Source: Oxalobacteraceae bacterium
Lineage (GTDB): Bacteria > Pseudomonadota > Gammaproteobacteria > Burkholderiales > Burkholderiaceae_D
DNA length: 47,126 nt
NCBI GenBank assembly: GCA_027485795.1
Contig: JAIXQK010000068.1
Span: 1 to 47,126 of the forward strand
Direction: 5' to 3'
Shown here: positions 7,093-17,416 of the stretch, piece by piece
How the letters are laid out: each line of letters opens with the position of its first letter
Position numbering within the stretch: position 1 is the first letter of the stretch
The notes under the pieces: generated by a model
Told to the model about the DNA's origin: nothing
Databases searched by the model: none
The model's input: the letters and a program-made list of their open reading frames with translations, nothing else
Made by a program: the position numbers and the translations under genes

Positions 7093-7656
7093 ATGCTGCT
7101 AATGATCGATAACTATGATTCGTTCACCTACAACCTGGTGCAGTATTTCGGCGAACTCGGTGAAGATGTTCGCACCTACCGTAACGACGAGATCACTATC
7201 GAGGCAATCGAGCAACTCAAACCTACGCGTATCTGCATTTCGCCAGGTCCCTGTACACCGCACGAGGCGGGCGTCTCAGTCCCGGTACTGCAACACTTCG
7301 CTGGCAAGGTGCCGATCCTGGGCGTTTGTCTCGGGCATCAAAGCATCGGCGCCGCCTTTGGTGGCAAGGTAATCCGAGCGAAACAGGTCATGCATGGCAA
7401 AACCTCGCCGATCGAGCATACCGGCACCGGGGTGTTCAAAGATCTGCCGAGTCCCTACACGATTATTCGCTACCACTCACTCGCCATTGAGCGCGAAACG
7501 CTGCCAGACTGCCTGGAGGTGACCGCTTGGACTGAGGATGGCGAGATCATGGGTGTACGTCATAAAAACTTCCCGATCGAAGGCGTGCAGTTCCACCCCG
7601 AGTCAATATTGTCCGAGCATGGCCACGATCTGCTCAAGAACTTCCTCACTAGCTGA
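7093..7656 (+). CDS. trpG: anthranilate synthase component II (glutamine amidotransferase)
   Basis: The 187-aa class I glutaminase feeds ammonia to TrpE, and in many betaproteobacteria possibly also to aminodeoxychorismate synthase. It has [19 protein letters not shown] at the start, [11 protein letters not shown], the nucleophile loop GVCLGHQ (Cys79), the HGKTS signature (101-105) and FHPES with catalytic His168 and Glu170. GGGGAG, inside the last repeated trpE tail, stands 7 nt before the ATG at 7093. An in-frame ATG 24 bp upstream lies in the repeat and is unlikely to be used. trpD follows after 11 bp. Confidence 0.96.
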   Translation: MLLMIDNYDSFTYNLVQYFGELGEDVRTYRNDEITIEAIEQLKPTRICISPGPCTPHEAGVSVPVLQHFAGKVPILGVCLGHQSIGAAFGGKVIRAKQVMHGKTSPIEHTGTGVFKDLPSPYTIIRYHSLAIERETLPDCLEVTAWTEDGEIMGVRHKNFPIEGVQFHPESILSEHGHDLLKNFLTS

Positions 7657-7667
7657 CGGAGACGAAG

Positions 7668-8702
7668 ATGACACTCAGCCCGCAAGAGGCATTGCTGCGA
7701 TGTATTGAGCATCGCGAAATCTTCCCTGATGAGATGCTGACCTTGTTTCGTCAGATCATGGGGGGCGAGATGTCACCCGTGATGATCGCTGCCTTAACCA
7801 TGGGGCTGCGCGTCAAGAAAGAGACCATCGGGGAGATCGCAGCGGCCGCCCAAGTGATGCGCGAATTCGCAACCAAGGTCGAGGTAGCAAACCCTGAAAA
7901 TCTGGTTGATATTGTTGGCACGGGTGGGGATGGCGCACACACCTTCAATATCTCGACTGCATCGATGTTCGTTGCCGCCGCAGCCGGCGCACGGGTGGCA
8001 AAACATGGCGGCCGAAGCGTCTCCTCATCTTCGGGAAGTGCCGATGCGTTAGAAGCGCTTGGGGTCAATATCAACCTGAAGCCTGAACAAGTTGCGCAAA
8101 CGATTGCCGAGACCGGTATCGGCTTCATGTTCGCACCCAATCATCACGCCGCAATGAAGCATGCCGCTCCGGTACGCAAAGAGCTGGGCGTGCGCACAAT
8201 TTTCAATATCCTCGGGCCATTGACGAACCCCGCTGGCGCGCCGAACATCATGATGGGTGTGTTTCATGCGGACTTGGTCGGCATTCAGGTACGCGTACTA
8301 CAACAACTCGGTGCAAAACATGCGCTAATCGTCTGGGCACGAGACAACATGGATGAAATCTCACTCGGTGCAGCAACCATGGTGGGCGAATTAATTGATG
8401 GCGAGATTCGCGAGTACGAGATTCACCCGGAAGATTTTGGTTTACAGATGAGCTCAAGCCGTAACTTGAAAGTGGCGAGTGCTGCAGAATCAATTGCCAA
8501 GATTCGTGAAGTACTCGACAACCAAGCAGGGCCAGCACGTGACATCGTTCTACTTAACAGTGGCACTGCGCTGTACACGGCAGGCGTCGCGAGTAGCATC
8601 GCGGAGGGCGTTGATCGTGCACGCGAGGCTGTTGCCTCTGGTGCAGCGCGCGCAAAACTCGAGCAGTTTGCAAAGCTGACTCGCACCCTCACATCAGCTT
8701 AA
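7668..8702 (+). CDS. trpD: anthranilate phosphoribosyltransferase
   Basis: The 344-aa enzyme transfers the phosphoribosyl group of PRPP to anthranilate. The GTGGDG motif (about 85-90) and [20 protein letters not shown] (the PRPP/anthranilate loop) are intact; [11 protein letters not shown] and the RDNMDE region follow. GGAGACGAAG precedes the ATG at 7668. Its stop codon is immediately followed by the AAGGAG ribosome site of trpC. Length is normal for the family. Confidence 0.97.
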   Translation: MTLSPQEALLRCIEHREIFPDEMLTLFRQIMGGEMSPVMIAALTMGLRVKKETIGEIAAAAQVMREFATKVEVANPENLVDIVGTGGDGAHTFNISTASMFVAAAAGARVAKHGGRSVSSSSGSADALEALGVNINLKPEQVAQTIAETGIGFMFAPNHHAAMKHAAPVRKELGVRTIFNILGPLTNPAGAPNIMMGVFHADLVGIQVRVLQQLGAKHALIVWARDNMDEISLGAATMVGELIDGEIREYEIHPEDFGLQMSSSRNLKVASAAESIAKIREVLDNQAGPARDIVLLNSGTALYTAGVASSIAEGVDRAREAVASGAARAKLEQFAKLTRTLTSA

Positions 8703-8713
8703 GGAGTCAACCA

Positions 8714-9514
8714 GTGGCCGATATCCTAGATCAGATTCTGTCAGTCAAAGCAGATGAGATCGCTGCGGCAAAAAAATGGCAAGACTTCGCGAGCCTGCGC
8801 CGAGAAGTGGAGCATGACGCTGAAGCACGTGCGCAAATCCGTGGCTTCGAAAATAGTCTGCGCCACAACATCGCGGCCGGTAAGGCAGGCGTCATCGCTG
8901 AAGTAAAAAAAGCATCGCCCTCCAAGGGTGTACTGCGCGAAGATTTTCGGCCTGCCGAGATCGCTAGCAGTTATGCCAAGCACGGCGCTGCCTGTTTGTC
9001 CGTGCTGACAGACGAGCGATTCTTTCAGGGGGCGCCCGACTACTTGAAGCAAGCCCGCGCTGCCTGCAGCATTCCGGTACTGCGCAAAGATTTCATCATT
9101 GACCCCTACCAGGTCTATCAGGCGCGCGCATGGGGTGCTGATTGCATCTTACTGATCGTCGCGGCGCTCGACCATGGCTTAATGCGCGAGCTGGAAGCCT
9201 GCGCACATGAAATCGGTATGGATGTGCTGGTCGAGGTGCATGATGCCGATGAGCTTGAAGCGGCGTTAAAACTCGACACTGCGTTACTCGGCATAAATAA
9301 CCGTAACCTGCGTACCTTTGAAACCACGCTCGACACCACGATTCAACTACTGCCGCGAATTCCCGAGAACAAGCTGGTGATTACTGAGTCGGCTATTCGA
9401 ACACGTGATGATGTGCAGCGTATGCGTGATCATGCGGTCCATGCATTTTTGGTTGGCGAGGCATTCATGCGCGCGCAAGATCCGGGCGTGGAATTGGCCC
9501 ATCTCTTCAACTGA
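8714..9514 (+). CDS. trpC: indole-3-glycerol phosphate synthase
   Basis: The 266-aa TIM-barrel enzyme closes the indole ring from carboxyphenylamino-deoxyribulose phosphate. [19 protein letters not shown] carries the first catalytic Lys and Glu; [46 protein letters not shown] and ITESAI complete the active-site set. It starts with GTG at 8714, fixed by AAGGAG (8701-8706) 7 nt upstream. It ends the trpEGDC operon; trpF, trpB and trpA are not in the window, which is usual in betaproteobacteria. No strong terminator is visible in the ~100 bp before the convergent mnmC. Confidence 0.96.
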   Translation: MADILDQILSVKADEIAAAKKWQDFASLRREVEHDAEARAQIRGFENSLRHNIAAGKAGVIAEVKKASPSKGVLREDFRPAEIASSYAKHGAACLSVLTDERFFQGAPDYLKQARAACSIPVLRKDFIIDPYQVYQARAWGADCILLIVAALDHGLMRELEACAHEIGMDVLVEVHDADELEAALKLDTALLGINNRNLRTFETTLDTTIQLLPRIPENKLVITESAIRTRDDVQRMRDHAVHAFLVGEAFMRAQDPGVELAHLFN

Positions 9515-9618
9515 TTCAATAGTTCTAGACCCTGGCCTGGGCTGCAGTGACGCTTTTTGGATGACCCGCTCGGTTCAAGTCATGACGGCGTAGGCGTAGA
9601 TTCAGAGTGCTCGACTTT

Positions 9619-11448
9619 TTATTCAGCGACATCATGTGCCATGCGCATGGGATCAAGACGCTCGACCCACTCAGCTCCCAGCGGTAAGGGCTCGTCGCAA
9701 ATCATCGCCGCCAGAAACTCCCCGCACAATGGCGCGCACGTAATGCCACGCGCGCCATGCCCCAAGCTGGCATACAAACCCGGCGCCAACTTGCCGACAA
9801 GCGGGAGTCGATCCTGCGTCGTCGCGCGCCAACCGACGCGGCCGCTGATTAGCGCCGATACGCCATCGGCAAATCCCGGCAGTAGTCGATGCAAGCGTGC
9901 AAGGTTTTCGAGATCATCAGCAGATCGTGCAGCAGAATCCTCATCATCATGCTGCAAGGTGGCGCCCACCGTATGCATGCCGTCGACCGCAGGCGACACG
10001 TAACCTTCACGACACACCACCATCTCAAGTGGGAAATCGGCGCGTGCAGGAAGTTGAGAGAGCTGTCCGCGTGCGCGTCCCATCGTCAGTCGTGTATCGC
10101 TGAGACCAGTATCAAATGCAGTGGTAATCAAGACGAGGGGCGCATCTATCCGCGAACCATTCTCAAGTTCCACACGCCAGCCGTTCGTTTGCGGCAGGAG
10201 ACTTCTGACTGCCGTACCGCTGCGCACGGAGATCAGTGGGTGCTCTAGCATGGCGCTCACTAATGCCGGTGGCGCAACCCAACCAGCCTCGGCGAGATGA
10301 AAGCCCTCTGCCGCAGGGGGCCAACCACATAACTGCGCTGCCGTGGTGACATCAACAGCTTTCAGCCAATCCTCGCTGACCGTGGTCGCTTGCTGTGTCA
10401 TTTTGTCGTGCTTGCGCGCATCGCGCGCAATTCGCACTACACCGCACCAAGCATGGGGCACCGAAGCCGCTTGACGTCCAATCCACCGGCGCAGCCAGCT
10501 CGCCCCCGCTGACGTGATCTCGGTCACCGGATTACCAATCGCGCCCAGCTCGGGGCGCACAATGCCCACCGGATTACCAGAGCCGCCAGCCGCAGGACGC
10601 TCACGCTCGATCAACTGCACTGTAATGCCGCGTCGAGCAAGTTGACGCGCCGCGCTTGCCCCCGCAACACCGGCGCCAATCACGATAGCCGATGCCGGTG
10701 GCTTGATTACCTGGCCGCTATTCAGCGGCCAACGCGCCGACAGCGCATCACGTTTCATACCAAAGCCCGCACGCTTCTCAACAATGAAACCTGCATCAAC
10801 CAATGAACGCCTAACCGAACCTGCAACGCACCAGCTAGACAGTTGCGCAGCGGGTGCTGCCAACGTCGCCAAATATGTAAGTACCGTTGGCGACCACATC
10901 TGCGGGTTGCGATCTGGCGCGAATCCGTCCAGAAAAAAAACATCGAAGTGTCCGCGAATCGCTGGTAGCGCCTCCGCAATATCGGCGAATACCAGCGTTA
11001 GCGTGACTTGCTCATCCAGTTCGAGTACATGAAAGCCCGCCATCATCGGCGGCCACTGTGCAATTAGACGTTCGGCCAAGGCTTGTAGCAATGGCCGCTG
11101 CTGCTCATCGGTATCACTAAGTGCATGGTCGAGTGCGAAGCGGAGATCATGCTGCGTGAAAGGATGCTTCTCGATCGAGACATAATGCAAACGCGCTATA
11201 CCCTGGCTGGACCGCAGGCTGTGCCAGGTCGCGAGAAAATTGACGCCCAAGCCAAAGCCTGTCTCCAGCAGACGCACGCAGGTTTGCTTGTGCCAGCGCG
11301 CAGGTAGCCCGCTACCGTCGATGAACACATGCTCGGCCTGTCCCCAGGCGCCACTGCGACTGGCATAGGAATCACCAAACTCGGGGGCAATCAAGTGGCC
11401 GTCCTCGCCGCAGCGCCAATTCGCTGGTTGAAGCTTGGTATTGAACAT
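9619..11448 (-). CDS. mnmC: bifunctional tRNA mnm5s2U synthesis protein MnmC
   Basis: This 609-aa fusion finishes the 5-methylaminomethyl-2-thiouridine wobble base. The N-terminal half (about 1-235) is a SAM-dependent methyltransferase with LLETGFGLGVNFL and VFFLDGFAPDRNPQMW. The C-terminal half (about 255-609) is an FAD oxidoreductase with the dinucleotide motif VIGAGVAGASAARQLARRG and a closing YASLGHGARGI segment. Both domains look complete. It converges on trpC and diverges from the adhesin-E-like gene, with 120 bp between the two starts. Confidence 0.95.
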   Translation of the reverse strand: MFNTKLQPANWRCGEDGHLIAPEFGDSYASRSGAWGQAEHVFIDGSGLPARWHKQTCVRLLETGFGLGVNFLATWHSLRSSQGIARLHYVSIEKHPFTQHDLRFALDHALSDTDEQQRPLLQALAERLIAQWPPMMAGFHVLELDEQVTLTLVFADIAEALPAIRGHFDVFFLDGFAPDRNPQMWSPTVLTYLATLAAPAAQLSSWCVAGSVRRSLVDAGFIVEKRAGFGMKRDALSARWPLNSGQVIKPPASAIVIGAGVAGASAARQLARRGITVQLIERERPAAGGSGNPVGIVRPELGAIGNPVTEITSAGASWLRRWIGRQAASVPHAWCGVVRIARDARKHDKMTQQATTVSEDWLKAVDVTTAAQLCGWPPAAEGFHLAEAGWVAPPALVSAMLEHPLISVRSGTAVRSLLPQTNGWRVELENGSRIDAPLVLITTAFDTGLSDTRLTMGRARGQLSQLPARADFPLEMVVCREGYVSPAVDGMHTVGATLQHDDEDSAARSADDLENLARLHRLLPGFADGVSALISGRVGWRATTQDRLPLVGKLAPGLYASLGHGARGITCAPLCGEFLAAMICDEPLPLGAEWVERLDPMRMAHDVAE

Positions 11449-11568
11449 CGGAATAATGAACAGCGCTTGAATGACGCTTACTGACAGGAGCGCAGATCAT
11501 ACAATGCAAGTGATCGGATAGTACTTTCGGAATCTCTGGCACACTGCAGTCTAAATCTACCGAAAGCA

Positions 11569-11955
11569 ATGGCTATGAAAAAAATCGCCGCCGTGTTAAT
11601 GCTACTGACCACGCTTCCCGCTTGGTCACAGGCATGGATACGCTATGCACAAACTGATAGTGCAACGCTGTATTTCGATAGTCTTCGCACGCGCAAAATG
11701 GGTGACACTGCTTTTGTATGGGACCTGCATGATCTGAAAGCGCAAGCCAAGGACACCTCGGGGCGAACGTATCGTTCAGTGATGCACGCTACCGAGTATC
11801 AGTGCCGCATTCGACAGCGTCGCGTACTCAGTGTATTGCTGCACGAAGGGTCGATGGCAACGGGCGCTGCGGTCGAGGTTTTGAGTAGCGGTGGATGGGA
11901 AGCGACCCCACCCGACACACTCGCTGGCGAGTTGTTCAATCATATTTGTGAGTAA
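11569..11955 (+). CDS. secreted protein of the surface-adhesin E type
   Basis: The 128-aa product has a Sec signal peptide (cleavage after about TLPAWSQA). The small domain that follows fits the adhesin_E pattern: W-x-R near the new N-terminus, ATLYFDSLRTRK, a VWDLHDL strand, YRSVMHATEYQC and a C-terminal C residue that could form a disulphide. In Haemophilus the family founder binds host proteins, but most betaproteobacterial members are uncharacterised periplasmic proteins, so an adhesin role should not be assumed. It may be co-transcribed with the regulator 33 bp downstream. Confidence 0.7.
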   Translation: MAMKKIAAVLMLLTTLPAWSQAWIRYAQTDSATLYFDSLRTRKMGDTAFVWDLHDLKAQAKDTSGRTYRSVMHATEYQCRIRQRRVLSVLLHEGSMATGAAVEVLSSGGWEATPPDTLAGELFNHICE

Positions 11956-11988
11956 GCGTTAATTACCATCGATACCGCTCGTCGCGCC

Positions 11989-12699
11989 ATGCGTATCGCC
12001 ATCATCGACAGCGACCCCAAGCAGCGGTCCCGCATGACCGAGGCACTACGTGCCGCGCAATACAACTGCGTATCACTCACAAATGTCGAAAAACTCATTT
12101 CAGACGCTGCTGCCGATATCGATCTTCTGATCTATCACTGGTCGCCAACGGCGGCAGCACAGCGACAGCTGGCAACACTACGTCAAGCGCGGCCGATGCT
12201 CCCGATGTTACTGGTGACCGGTCACTCGCTAGATCATGCGCTGAACAAGCTTCTGGAAGATCCTCGCAATGACTATCTGATCAAACCCGTGCGCGCTCAT
12301 GAGCTGGTCTTACGGGTCGCGCTATTGCTCGCGCGCTTCGCGCCAGAGGAAACATCTTCAGTGCCGTTACGATTTGGGCGCTTCACCTTTGAGCCACACA
12401 GCACACAAGCTTGGCACGATGACAACCCCATCACGCTGACCCGGAAAGAGTTCGCGCTCGCCCTGCTATTTTTTCGTCATCTTGGCAGGCCGTTGTCACG
12501 CGCCACCATTCATGAGGCGGTGTGGCCCAGGGAAGCGGAATTCAACTCCCGCAGCTTGGACACCCATGTCTCCAGGGTGCGTGCCAAGTTCGGGCTGCTC
12601 CCCGAGCACGGCTACCGATTGGCTCCGGTCTATGGTTACGGCTATCAACTCGAGTCGCTTGAATTTCCTAGGCAAAACCCCCTAGTTCAGCAGGTATAA
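11989..12699 (+). CDS. OmpR-type response regulator lacking the phosphoacceptor Asp
   Basis: The 236-aa protein has a receiver domain (1-115) and a winged-helix DNA-binding domain (about 125-228: [20 protein letters not shown], then [16 protein letters not shown] and YGYGYQLE). The acidic pair is Asp7/Asp9, the switch Thr is at 77 and the conserved Lys at 99 in DYLIKPV. The residue expected to be the phosphorylated Asp is His50 (DLLIYHW). It is therefore probably not regulated by ordinary phosphotransfer. No histidine kinase is adjacent. It stands 32 bp before hemA, so it may act locally or respond to a ligand. Target genes cannot be deduced. Confidence 0.85.
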   Translation: MRIAIIDSDPKQRSRMTEALRAAQYNCVSLTNVEKLISDAAADIDLLIYHWSPTAAAQRQLATLRQARPMLPMLLVTGHSLDHALNKLLEDPRNDYLIKPVRAHELVLRVALLLARFAPEETSSVPLRFGRFTFEPHSTQAWHDDNPITLTRKEFALALLFFRHLGRPLSRATIHEAVWPREAEFNSRSLDTHVSRVRAKFGLLPEHGYRLAPVYGYGYQLESLEFPRQNPLVQQV

Positions 12700-12700
12700 T
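12695..12700 (+). promoter_or_regulatory. possible -10 box for hemA
   Basis: A perfect TATAAT overlaps the stop codon of the upstream regulator gene and lies 31 bp before the hemA ATG. No good -35 hexamer stands 16-18 bp upstream, so it would be an activator-dependent or weak promoter. Confidence 0.35.
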
Positions 12701-12731
12701 CCGGTACGACGTTCCCAGGGGACTCCCAAGG

Positions 12732-14015
12732 ATGCAACTGCTCGCCGTCGGGCTCAACCACACCACGGCTCCCGTCTCGCTCCGCGAGAAAGTGGCCTTC
12801 CCCGCCGACCAACTCGGTCAGGCGGTAGCTTCAGCTTGCGCCTGGTTCGGCAACGTCAATCAGCGACCCTTCGAAAGCGCCATCCTCTCCACCTGCAATC
12901 GCACCGAGATCTACGGCGCTAGCGCGAATGATGGCGATATCGAAGCAATCATTGATCAGACCGCCCATTTCGTCGCCGATTTTCATAAGCTGCCCTACGC
13001 CGAGCTACGGCCCTACTTGTATGCATTGCCGCAGGATGGCGCGGTGCGCCATGCGTTCAGGGTAGCCTCGGGACTGGATTCGATGGTGCTGGGCGAGCCG
13101 CAGATTCTCGGTCAGATGAAAGACGCTGTGCGTCAGGCCGAAGCAGCAGGTGGTCTCGGTACCTATCTTCATCAAATGTTCCAGCGCACCTTTGCCGTGG
13201 CGAAGGAAGTGCGCTCAACCACCGAGATCGGTGCCCATAGCGTATCGATGGCCGCCGCCGCGGTTCGTCTGTCACAACGCATCTTTGATGATCCCTCGCA
13301 GCAGCATGCGCTGTTCATTGGCGCCGGTGAGATGATTGATTTGTGCATCACTCACTTCGCTGCCCAGCACCCGAAAAGCATCACTGTCGCGAATCGCACC
13401 ATGGAGCGCGCAGAAATACTGGCGCACCGCTTCGGTGGTCAGGCTATGCGGCTGGGCGAATTGCCCGAGCAACTGTCGCGCTTTGACGTGGTGGTCTCGT
13501 GTACCGCCTCATCATTACCGATCATCGGGCTGGGCATGGTCGAGCGCGCGATCAAGGCGCGCCGCCGCAAGCCAATCTTCATGGTGGATCTGGCCGTGCC
13601 GAGAGATATCGAGTCCGAGGTCGCTCGCTTGAATGATGTCTTCCTGTACACCGTTGATGACTTGGGTGCCGCCGTACAAATCGGTGTCGAGAACCGGCAA
13701 TCCGCAGTTGCGCAGGCCGAGGCCATTATCGAGACCCGTGTTCAGGCCTTCATGCACTGGCTAGGTAGCCGCACGATTGTCCCCATTATTCAAGATCTGC
13801 AGGAAAGCGGCGAGCAAATGCGTCGCGCCGAACTTGAGCGCGCGCGCAAGCTGATCGCCAAAGGTGAGGATATCGACACTGTGCTGGAAGCACTGTCGAA
13901 AGGCTTGACCGCGAAATTCCTGCATGGTCCGCAGCAGGCGCTGCATAGCGCCGACCCTGATGGTCGCGCCCGACTCGCGCAACTACTGCCACAGCTGTTC
14001 CGCACCAAGCGCTAG
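12732..14015 (+). CDS. hemA: glutamyl-tRNA reductase
   Basis: The 427-aa enzyme reduces glutamyl-tRNA to glutamate-1-semialdehyde, the first step of C5-pathway tetrapyrrole synthesis. [17 protein letters not shown] is at 7-23; the catalytic Cys55 is in [29 protein letters not shown] follows; the NADPH-binding domain has [11 protein letters not shown] and [10 protein letters not shown]. The C-terminal dimerisation helix is complete. The start is fixed by the conserved N-terminus. hemA-prfA-prmC is a classic bacterial linkage. Confidence 0.97.
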   Translation: MQLLAVGLNHTTAPVSLREKVAFPADQLGQAVASACAWFGNVNQRPFESAILSTCNRTEIYGASANDGDIEAIIDQTAHFVADFHKLPYAELRPYLYALPQDGAVRHAFRVASGLDSMVLGEPQILGQMKDAVRQAEAAGGLGTYLHQMFQRTFAVAKEVRSTTEIGAHSVSMAAAAVRLSQRIFDDPSQQHALFIGAGEMIDLCITHFAAQHPKSITVANRTMERAEILAHRFGGQAMRLGELPEQLSRFDVVVSCTASSLPIIGLGMVERAIKARRRKPIFMVDLAVPRDIESEVARLNDVFLYTVDDLGAAVQIGVENRQSAVAQAEAIIETRVQAFMHWLGSRTIVPIIQDLQESGEQMRRAELERARKLIAKGEDIDTVLEALSKGLTAKFLHGPQQALHSADPDGRARLAQLLPQLFRTKR

Positions 14016-14086
14016 CGGGCAAGTCTGCCGTTGACGCTCGCGGTCACGCACGACCGCACCACCTCCTTTAGGTATCGCAGCCCCCA

Positions 14087-15172
14087 ATGAAGCCTTCATT
14101 ATTAGCCAAGCTTGAGCAGCTCAGCGATCGGCTTGAAGAAGTCAATGCGCTGCTGGCGCAAGAAAATGCCACCGCTGACATGGATCAGTATCGCAAGCTG
14201 ACTCGCGAGCATGCCGAGCTTGAGCCGCTGGTGGCCGTCCATGCGCAGTGGCTGCAGGCGCAAGAAGACATACGCGCCGCTCAGGACATGATGGGCGATG
14301 CGGAAATGAAAGTGTTCGCGCAGGAGGAACTCGAGGCTGCACAGTTACGCACCGAGGCGCTGGCACTTGATCTACAAAAAATGATGCTGCCGAAAGACCC
14401 GGATGACGAGCGAAATATTTTTCTCGAAATTCGTGCGGGTACCGGTGGTGACGAGTCCGCCTTGTTCGCGGGTGATCTGCTACGCATGTATACCCGCTAT
14501 GCAGAACGGCAGCGCTGGCAAGTGGAAATGGTATCAGCCTCGCCGTCTGAGCTGGGCGGCTATAAAGAGGCGATCGTTCGCATTATTGGCCAGGGCGCAT
14601 ATGCCCGACTGAAATTCGAATCCGGCGGCCATCGTGTACAACGGGTACCGGCGACTGAATCACAGGGACGTATCCATACTTCTGCGTGCACGGTAGCCGT
14701 GATGCCGGAAGCTGACGAGATTGCCGATGTGCACATCAATCCGGCCGACTTGCGCATTGATACCTTCCGCGCCTCGGGCGCGGGTGGTCAGCATATCAAC
14801 AAGACCGATTCTGCCGTGCGTATCACTCACCTGCCAAGCGGTATCGTGGTGGAATGCCAGGACGATCGCAGCCAGCATAAAAACAAAGCGCAGGCGATGA
14901 AAGTACTCGCCGCTCGCATCAGAGATGTTCAGTTGCGTGAGCAGCAAACCAAGGAAGCAGCGACACGTAAATCGCTGGTAGGCTCCGGTGACCGCAGTGA
15001 GCGCATTCGCACCTATAATTTTCCGCAAGGTCGATTGACTGACCACAGAATCAATTTGACGCTGTACAAACTCGATTACATCATGGATGGCGACCTGGAT
15101 GAGTTGATGTCGGCGCTCAGCTCAGAGCATCAGGCTGATCAGCTCGCCGCGCTGTCGGATGCCGTGCAATGA
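14087..15172 (+). CDS. prfA: peptide chain release factor 1
   Basis: RF1 (361 aa) reads UAA and UAG stop codons. The tripeptide anticodon PAT is at 188-190 within [17 protein letters not shown], and the universal GGQ at 233-235 sits in the peptidyl-transferase loop ([16 protein letters not shown]). Its Gln235 is the methylation target of PrmC, encoded two genes downstream. The last codons overlap dsbB by 4 bp (ATGA), which implies translational coupling. Confidence 0.98.
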   Translation: MKPSLLAKLEQLSDRLEEVNALLAQENATADMDQYRKLTREHAELEPLVAVHAQWLQAQEDIRAAQDMMGDAEMKVFAQEELEAAQLRTEALALDLQKMMLPKDPDDERNIFLEIRAGTGGDESALFAGDLLRMYTRYAERQRWQVEMVSASPSELGGYKEAIVRIIGQGAYARLKFESGGHRVQRVPATESQGRIHTSACTVAVMPEADEIADVHINPADLRIDTFRASGAGGQHINKTDSAVRITHLPSGIVVECQDDRSQHKNKAQAMKVLAARIRDVQLREQQTKEAATRKSLVGSGDRSERIRTYNFPQGRLTDHRINLTLYKLDYIMDGDLDELMSALSSEHQADQLAALSDAVQ

Positions 15173-15660
15173 AGATTAACCAACTGAGCAAACCGCTGCT
15201 GCTGTTGATCGCGCTGGCCTGTACCTGCATGCTCGCGGTGGGACTGTACTTGCAGCTGCAGCTGGAGATGCTGCCCTGTCCGCTGTGTATTCTGCAGCGG
15301 TATGCTTTTGCTGCCGTGGCATTACTAGCGCTGGTCACAGTAGCGCTGCCCGCGCGACTCGTACGTATCGGCGCAGCCTTGACCAGCGTTGCGGGGCTGT
15401 GCGGTGCTGGCGTGGCGATCAGGCATCTGTGGGTGAAGGCGCATCCTAGTGTCTCTTGCGGCATCGATCCCTTGGAGACATCGCTCAACGAGATACTCAC
15501 CGCGCGCTGGTTCCCGTCGCTATTCCAAGCGGATGGGCTGTGCACCACCGAGTATGAGCCAATCCTAGGACTTTCGATTCCGAGTTGGGCATTACTCTGG
15601 TTTATCGTGTTTGCTGTGCTGTCGGCACTGATCGCAATGTCTCGACAATCTCGCGCATGA
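15169..15660 (+). CDS. dsbB: disulphide bond formation protein B
   Basis: The 163-aa inner-membrane protein reoxidises DsbA and passes electrons to quinone. Four transmembrane segments are seen at about 8-28, 42-60, 66-86 and 138-157. The first periplasmic loop has the CPLC pair (Cys37, Cys40); the second has Cys97 (VSCGID) and Cys125 (DGLCTTE). It overlaps prfA and prmC by ATGA at both ends, so it is embedded in the release-factor operon rather than next to dsbA. Confidence 0.92.
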   Translation: MKINQLSKPLLLLIALACTCMLAVGLYLQLQLEMLPCPLCILQRYAFAAVALLALVTVALPARLVRIGAALTSVAGLCGAGVAIRHLWVKAHPSVSCGIDPLETSLNEILTARWFPSLFQADGLCTTEYEPILGLSIPSWALLWFIVFAVLSALIAMSRQSRA

Positions 15661-16481
15661 ATATCGAGGCGCTGCTCAAGCTGTCACTGATCGATCCGCT
15701 CGAGGCGCAGGTATTGCTGGCACACGCGCTGAAATGTACCCGGGTTCAGTTGGTTATTCGCAGCAAAGACGAACTCTCGCCGCAGCAAGTCACCGACGTC
15801 AGCGCCTTGTTCATGCGGCGCATGCAGGGCGAGCCGATTGCCTACCTGACTGGCGAGCGCGAGTTTCATGGTTTGCGTTTCGAGATCACGCCCGATGTAC
15901 TGATCCCGCGCCATGAAACCGAGTTACTGGTAGAACTCGGCATGGCAAAACTGCCCAAAGGCGGCAGCATCCTCGACCTCGGCACAGGCTCGGGCGCGAT
16001 TGCCGTATCGCTGGCGCACGCTCGGCGTGATGCGCAAGTGACGGCCAGCGATATCAGCCCGGACGCGCTGTCGCTGGCGCGTCGAAACGCAGCGGCTCAT
16101 GCGGTGGCGCTGCAATTCGTGCAGAGCAACTGGTTTGAACAGATCGAGGGCAAGTTCGATCTGGTTATCAGTAATCCGCCGTATATCGCTGCCAGCGATC
16201 CCCACCTGATGCAAGGCGATCTCCGCTTCGAGCCACGTGCGGCGCTGACGGATGAGGCGAATGGCATGATGCATATCAGCACCATCGTTGATGGTGCGGT
16301 GCGGCACCTCAAGCCCGGGGGCTGGCTATTGCTGGAACACGGCTATGATCAATCCGCCGCCGTCCGAGCCCTGCTGCAAAAGTCCGGCTGGCAGCAGGTT
16401 CAGAGCTGGAAGGACCTGGCGGGTATCGAGCGCGTTAGCGGCGCGGTGCTTGAAGGCAACCACCCCGGCAAACCCCTATAA
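15657..16481 (+). CDS. prmC: release factor glutamine methyltransferase
   Basis: The 274-aa SAM-dependent enzyme methylates the GGQ glutamine of RF1 and RF2. It has the N-terminal helical RF-binding domain, GEREFHGLRFEITPDVLIPR, the SAM motif ILDLGTGSGAIAVSLA and the catalytic NPPY (VISNPPYIAASDP). The start at 15657 overlaps the dsbB stop (ATGA); the longer frame upstream reads antisense into dsbB and has no PrmC similarity. grxD begins 39 bp after its stop. Confidence 0.96.
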   Translation: MNIEALLKLSLIDPLEAQVLLAHALKCTRVQLVIRSKDELSPQQVTDVSALFMRRMQGEPIAYLTGEREFHGLRFEITPDVLIPRHETELLVELGMAKLPKGGSILDLGTGSGAIAVSLAHARRDAQVTASDISPDALSLARRNAAAHAVALQFVQSNWFEQIEGKFDLVISNPPYIAASDPHLMQGDLRFEPRAALTDEANGMMHISTIVDGAVRHLKPGGWLLLEHGYDQSAAVRALLQKSGWQQVQSWKDLAGIERVSGAVLEGNHPGKPL

Positions 16482-16520
16482 TGGCGGCTCATTTGTTTCG
16501 AGCATAAGGGAATTTCGGCT

Positions 16521-16832
16521 ATGAGCGATGTACAAGCGTGGATCAAGGAAACGGTGACGACTCACCCGGTGGTGCTTTTCATGAAAGGTACCGCACAATT
16601 TCCCCAATGTGGGTTCTCCGGTCGCGCGATCGAACTGCTGAAGTCGGTCGGCGTGGACAACCTAGTGACCGTCAATGTGCTGGAAGATGACGAGGTACGC
16701 CAAGGCATCAAGGATTTTTCCAACTGGCCAACCATCCCCCAGCTATACATCAAGGGTGAATTCGTTGGCGGCGCGGACATTCTTAACGAGATGCACGAAT
16801 CCGGCGAATTAGCAGCGCTGATCAAGGGTTGA
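16521..16832 (+). CDS. grxD: monothiol glutaredoxin (CGFS type)
   Basis: The 103-aa Grx4-type protein carries or transfers [2Fe-2S] clusters, usually with BolA-family partners; a BolA homologue is encoded at 38.4 kb. [15 protein letters not shown] holds the CGFS motif with Cys30. The glutathione-binding [18 protein letters not shown] segment is intact. GGGAA precedes the ATG. It is followed 4 bp later by ubiX. Confidence 0.96.
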   Translation: MSDVQAWIKETVTTHPVVLFMKGTAQFPQCGFSGRAIELLKSVGVDNLVTVNVLEDDEVRQGIKDFSNWPTIPQLYIKGEFVGGADILNEMHESGELAALIKG

Positions 16833-16836
16833 GCAC

Positions 16837-17415
16837 TTGAAGCGCCTGATCGTCGCCATCACTGGCGCATCAGGCGCACGCTACGGCGTGCGGCTGTTGG
16901 AGTTGCTGCGCGCAACTGAAGGCATTGAGACACATCTGATGATCTCCGATGCTGCCGCCCTCAATTTACATCACGAACTCGACGTCAAGCGCAAAGATAT
17001 TGAGGCGCTTGCTCATCATGTTCACAGCGTGCGAGATATCGGCGCATGTGTCGCCAGCGGTTCGTTTCGTGCGGACGGCATGGTAATCGCGCCCTGCTCC
17101 ATGAAAACGCTAGCCGCAGTGGCGCATGGAATGTGCGACAACCTGATCACCCGCGCAGCTGATGTCACCCTGAAGGAAAGGCGTCGTCTCGTGCTACTGG
17201 TGCGAGAGACACCGTTCAACCTGGCTCATTTGCGCAACATGACCGCGGTAACAGAGATGGGGGGCATTGTTTTCCCGCCATTACCCGCGCTCTACCAACG
17301 ACCCAAAACGATTGACGAGATGATCGACCATACGGTGGGTCGAGTGATGGAGATGCTGGGCCTCGAGCAATCACTCGCACCCGAGTGGAACGGGCTAAAG
17401 CCCGCACAAAGCTAG
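16837..17415 (+). CDS. ubiX: flavin prenyltransferase
   Basis: The 192-aa flavoprotein makes prenylated FMN, the cofactor of the UbiD decarboxylase in ubiquinone synthesis. Motifs are VAITGASGARYGVRLLELL, VIAPCSMKTLAAVAHGMCDN, RAADVTLKERR and VRETPFNLAHLRNM. It starts with TTG at 16837, 4 bp after the grxD stop; AAGGG at the end of grxD is the ribosome site, and the family N-terminus (KRLIVAITGASG) agrees. It converges on the secreted unknown with one base between their stops. Confidence 0.94.
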   Translation: MKRLIVAITGASGARYGVRLLELLRATEGIETHLMISDAAALNLHHELDVKRKDIEALAHHVHSVRDIGACVASGSFRADGMVIAPCSMKTLAAVAHGMCDNLITRAADVTLKERRRLVLLVRETPFNLAHLRNMTAVTEMGGIVFPPLPALYQRPKTIDEMIDHTVGRVMEMLGLEQSLAPEWNGLKPAQS

Positions 17416-17416
17416 C

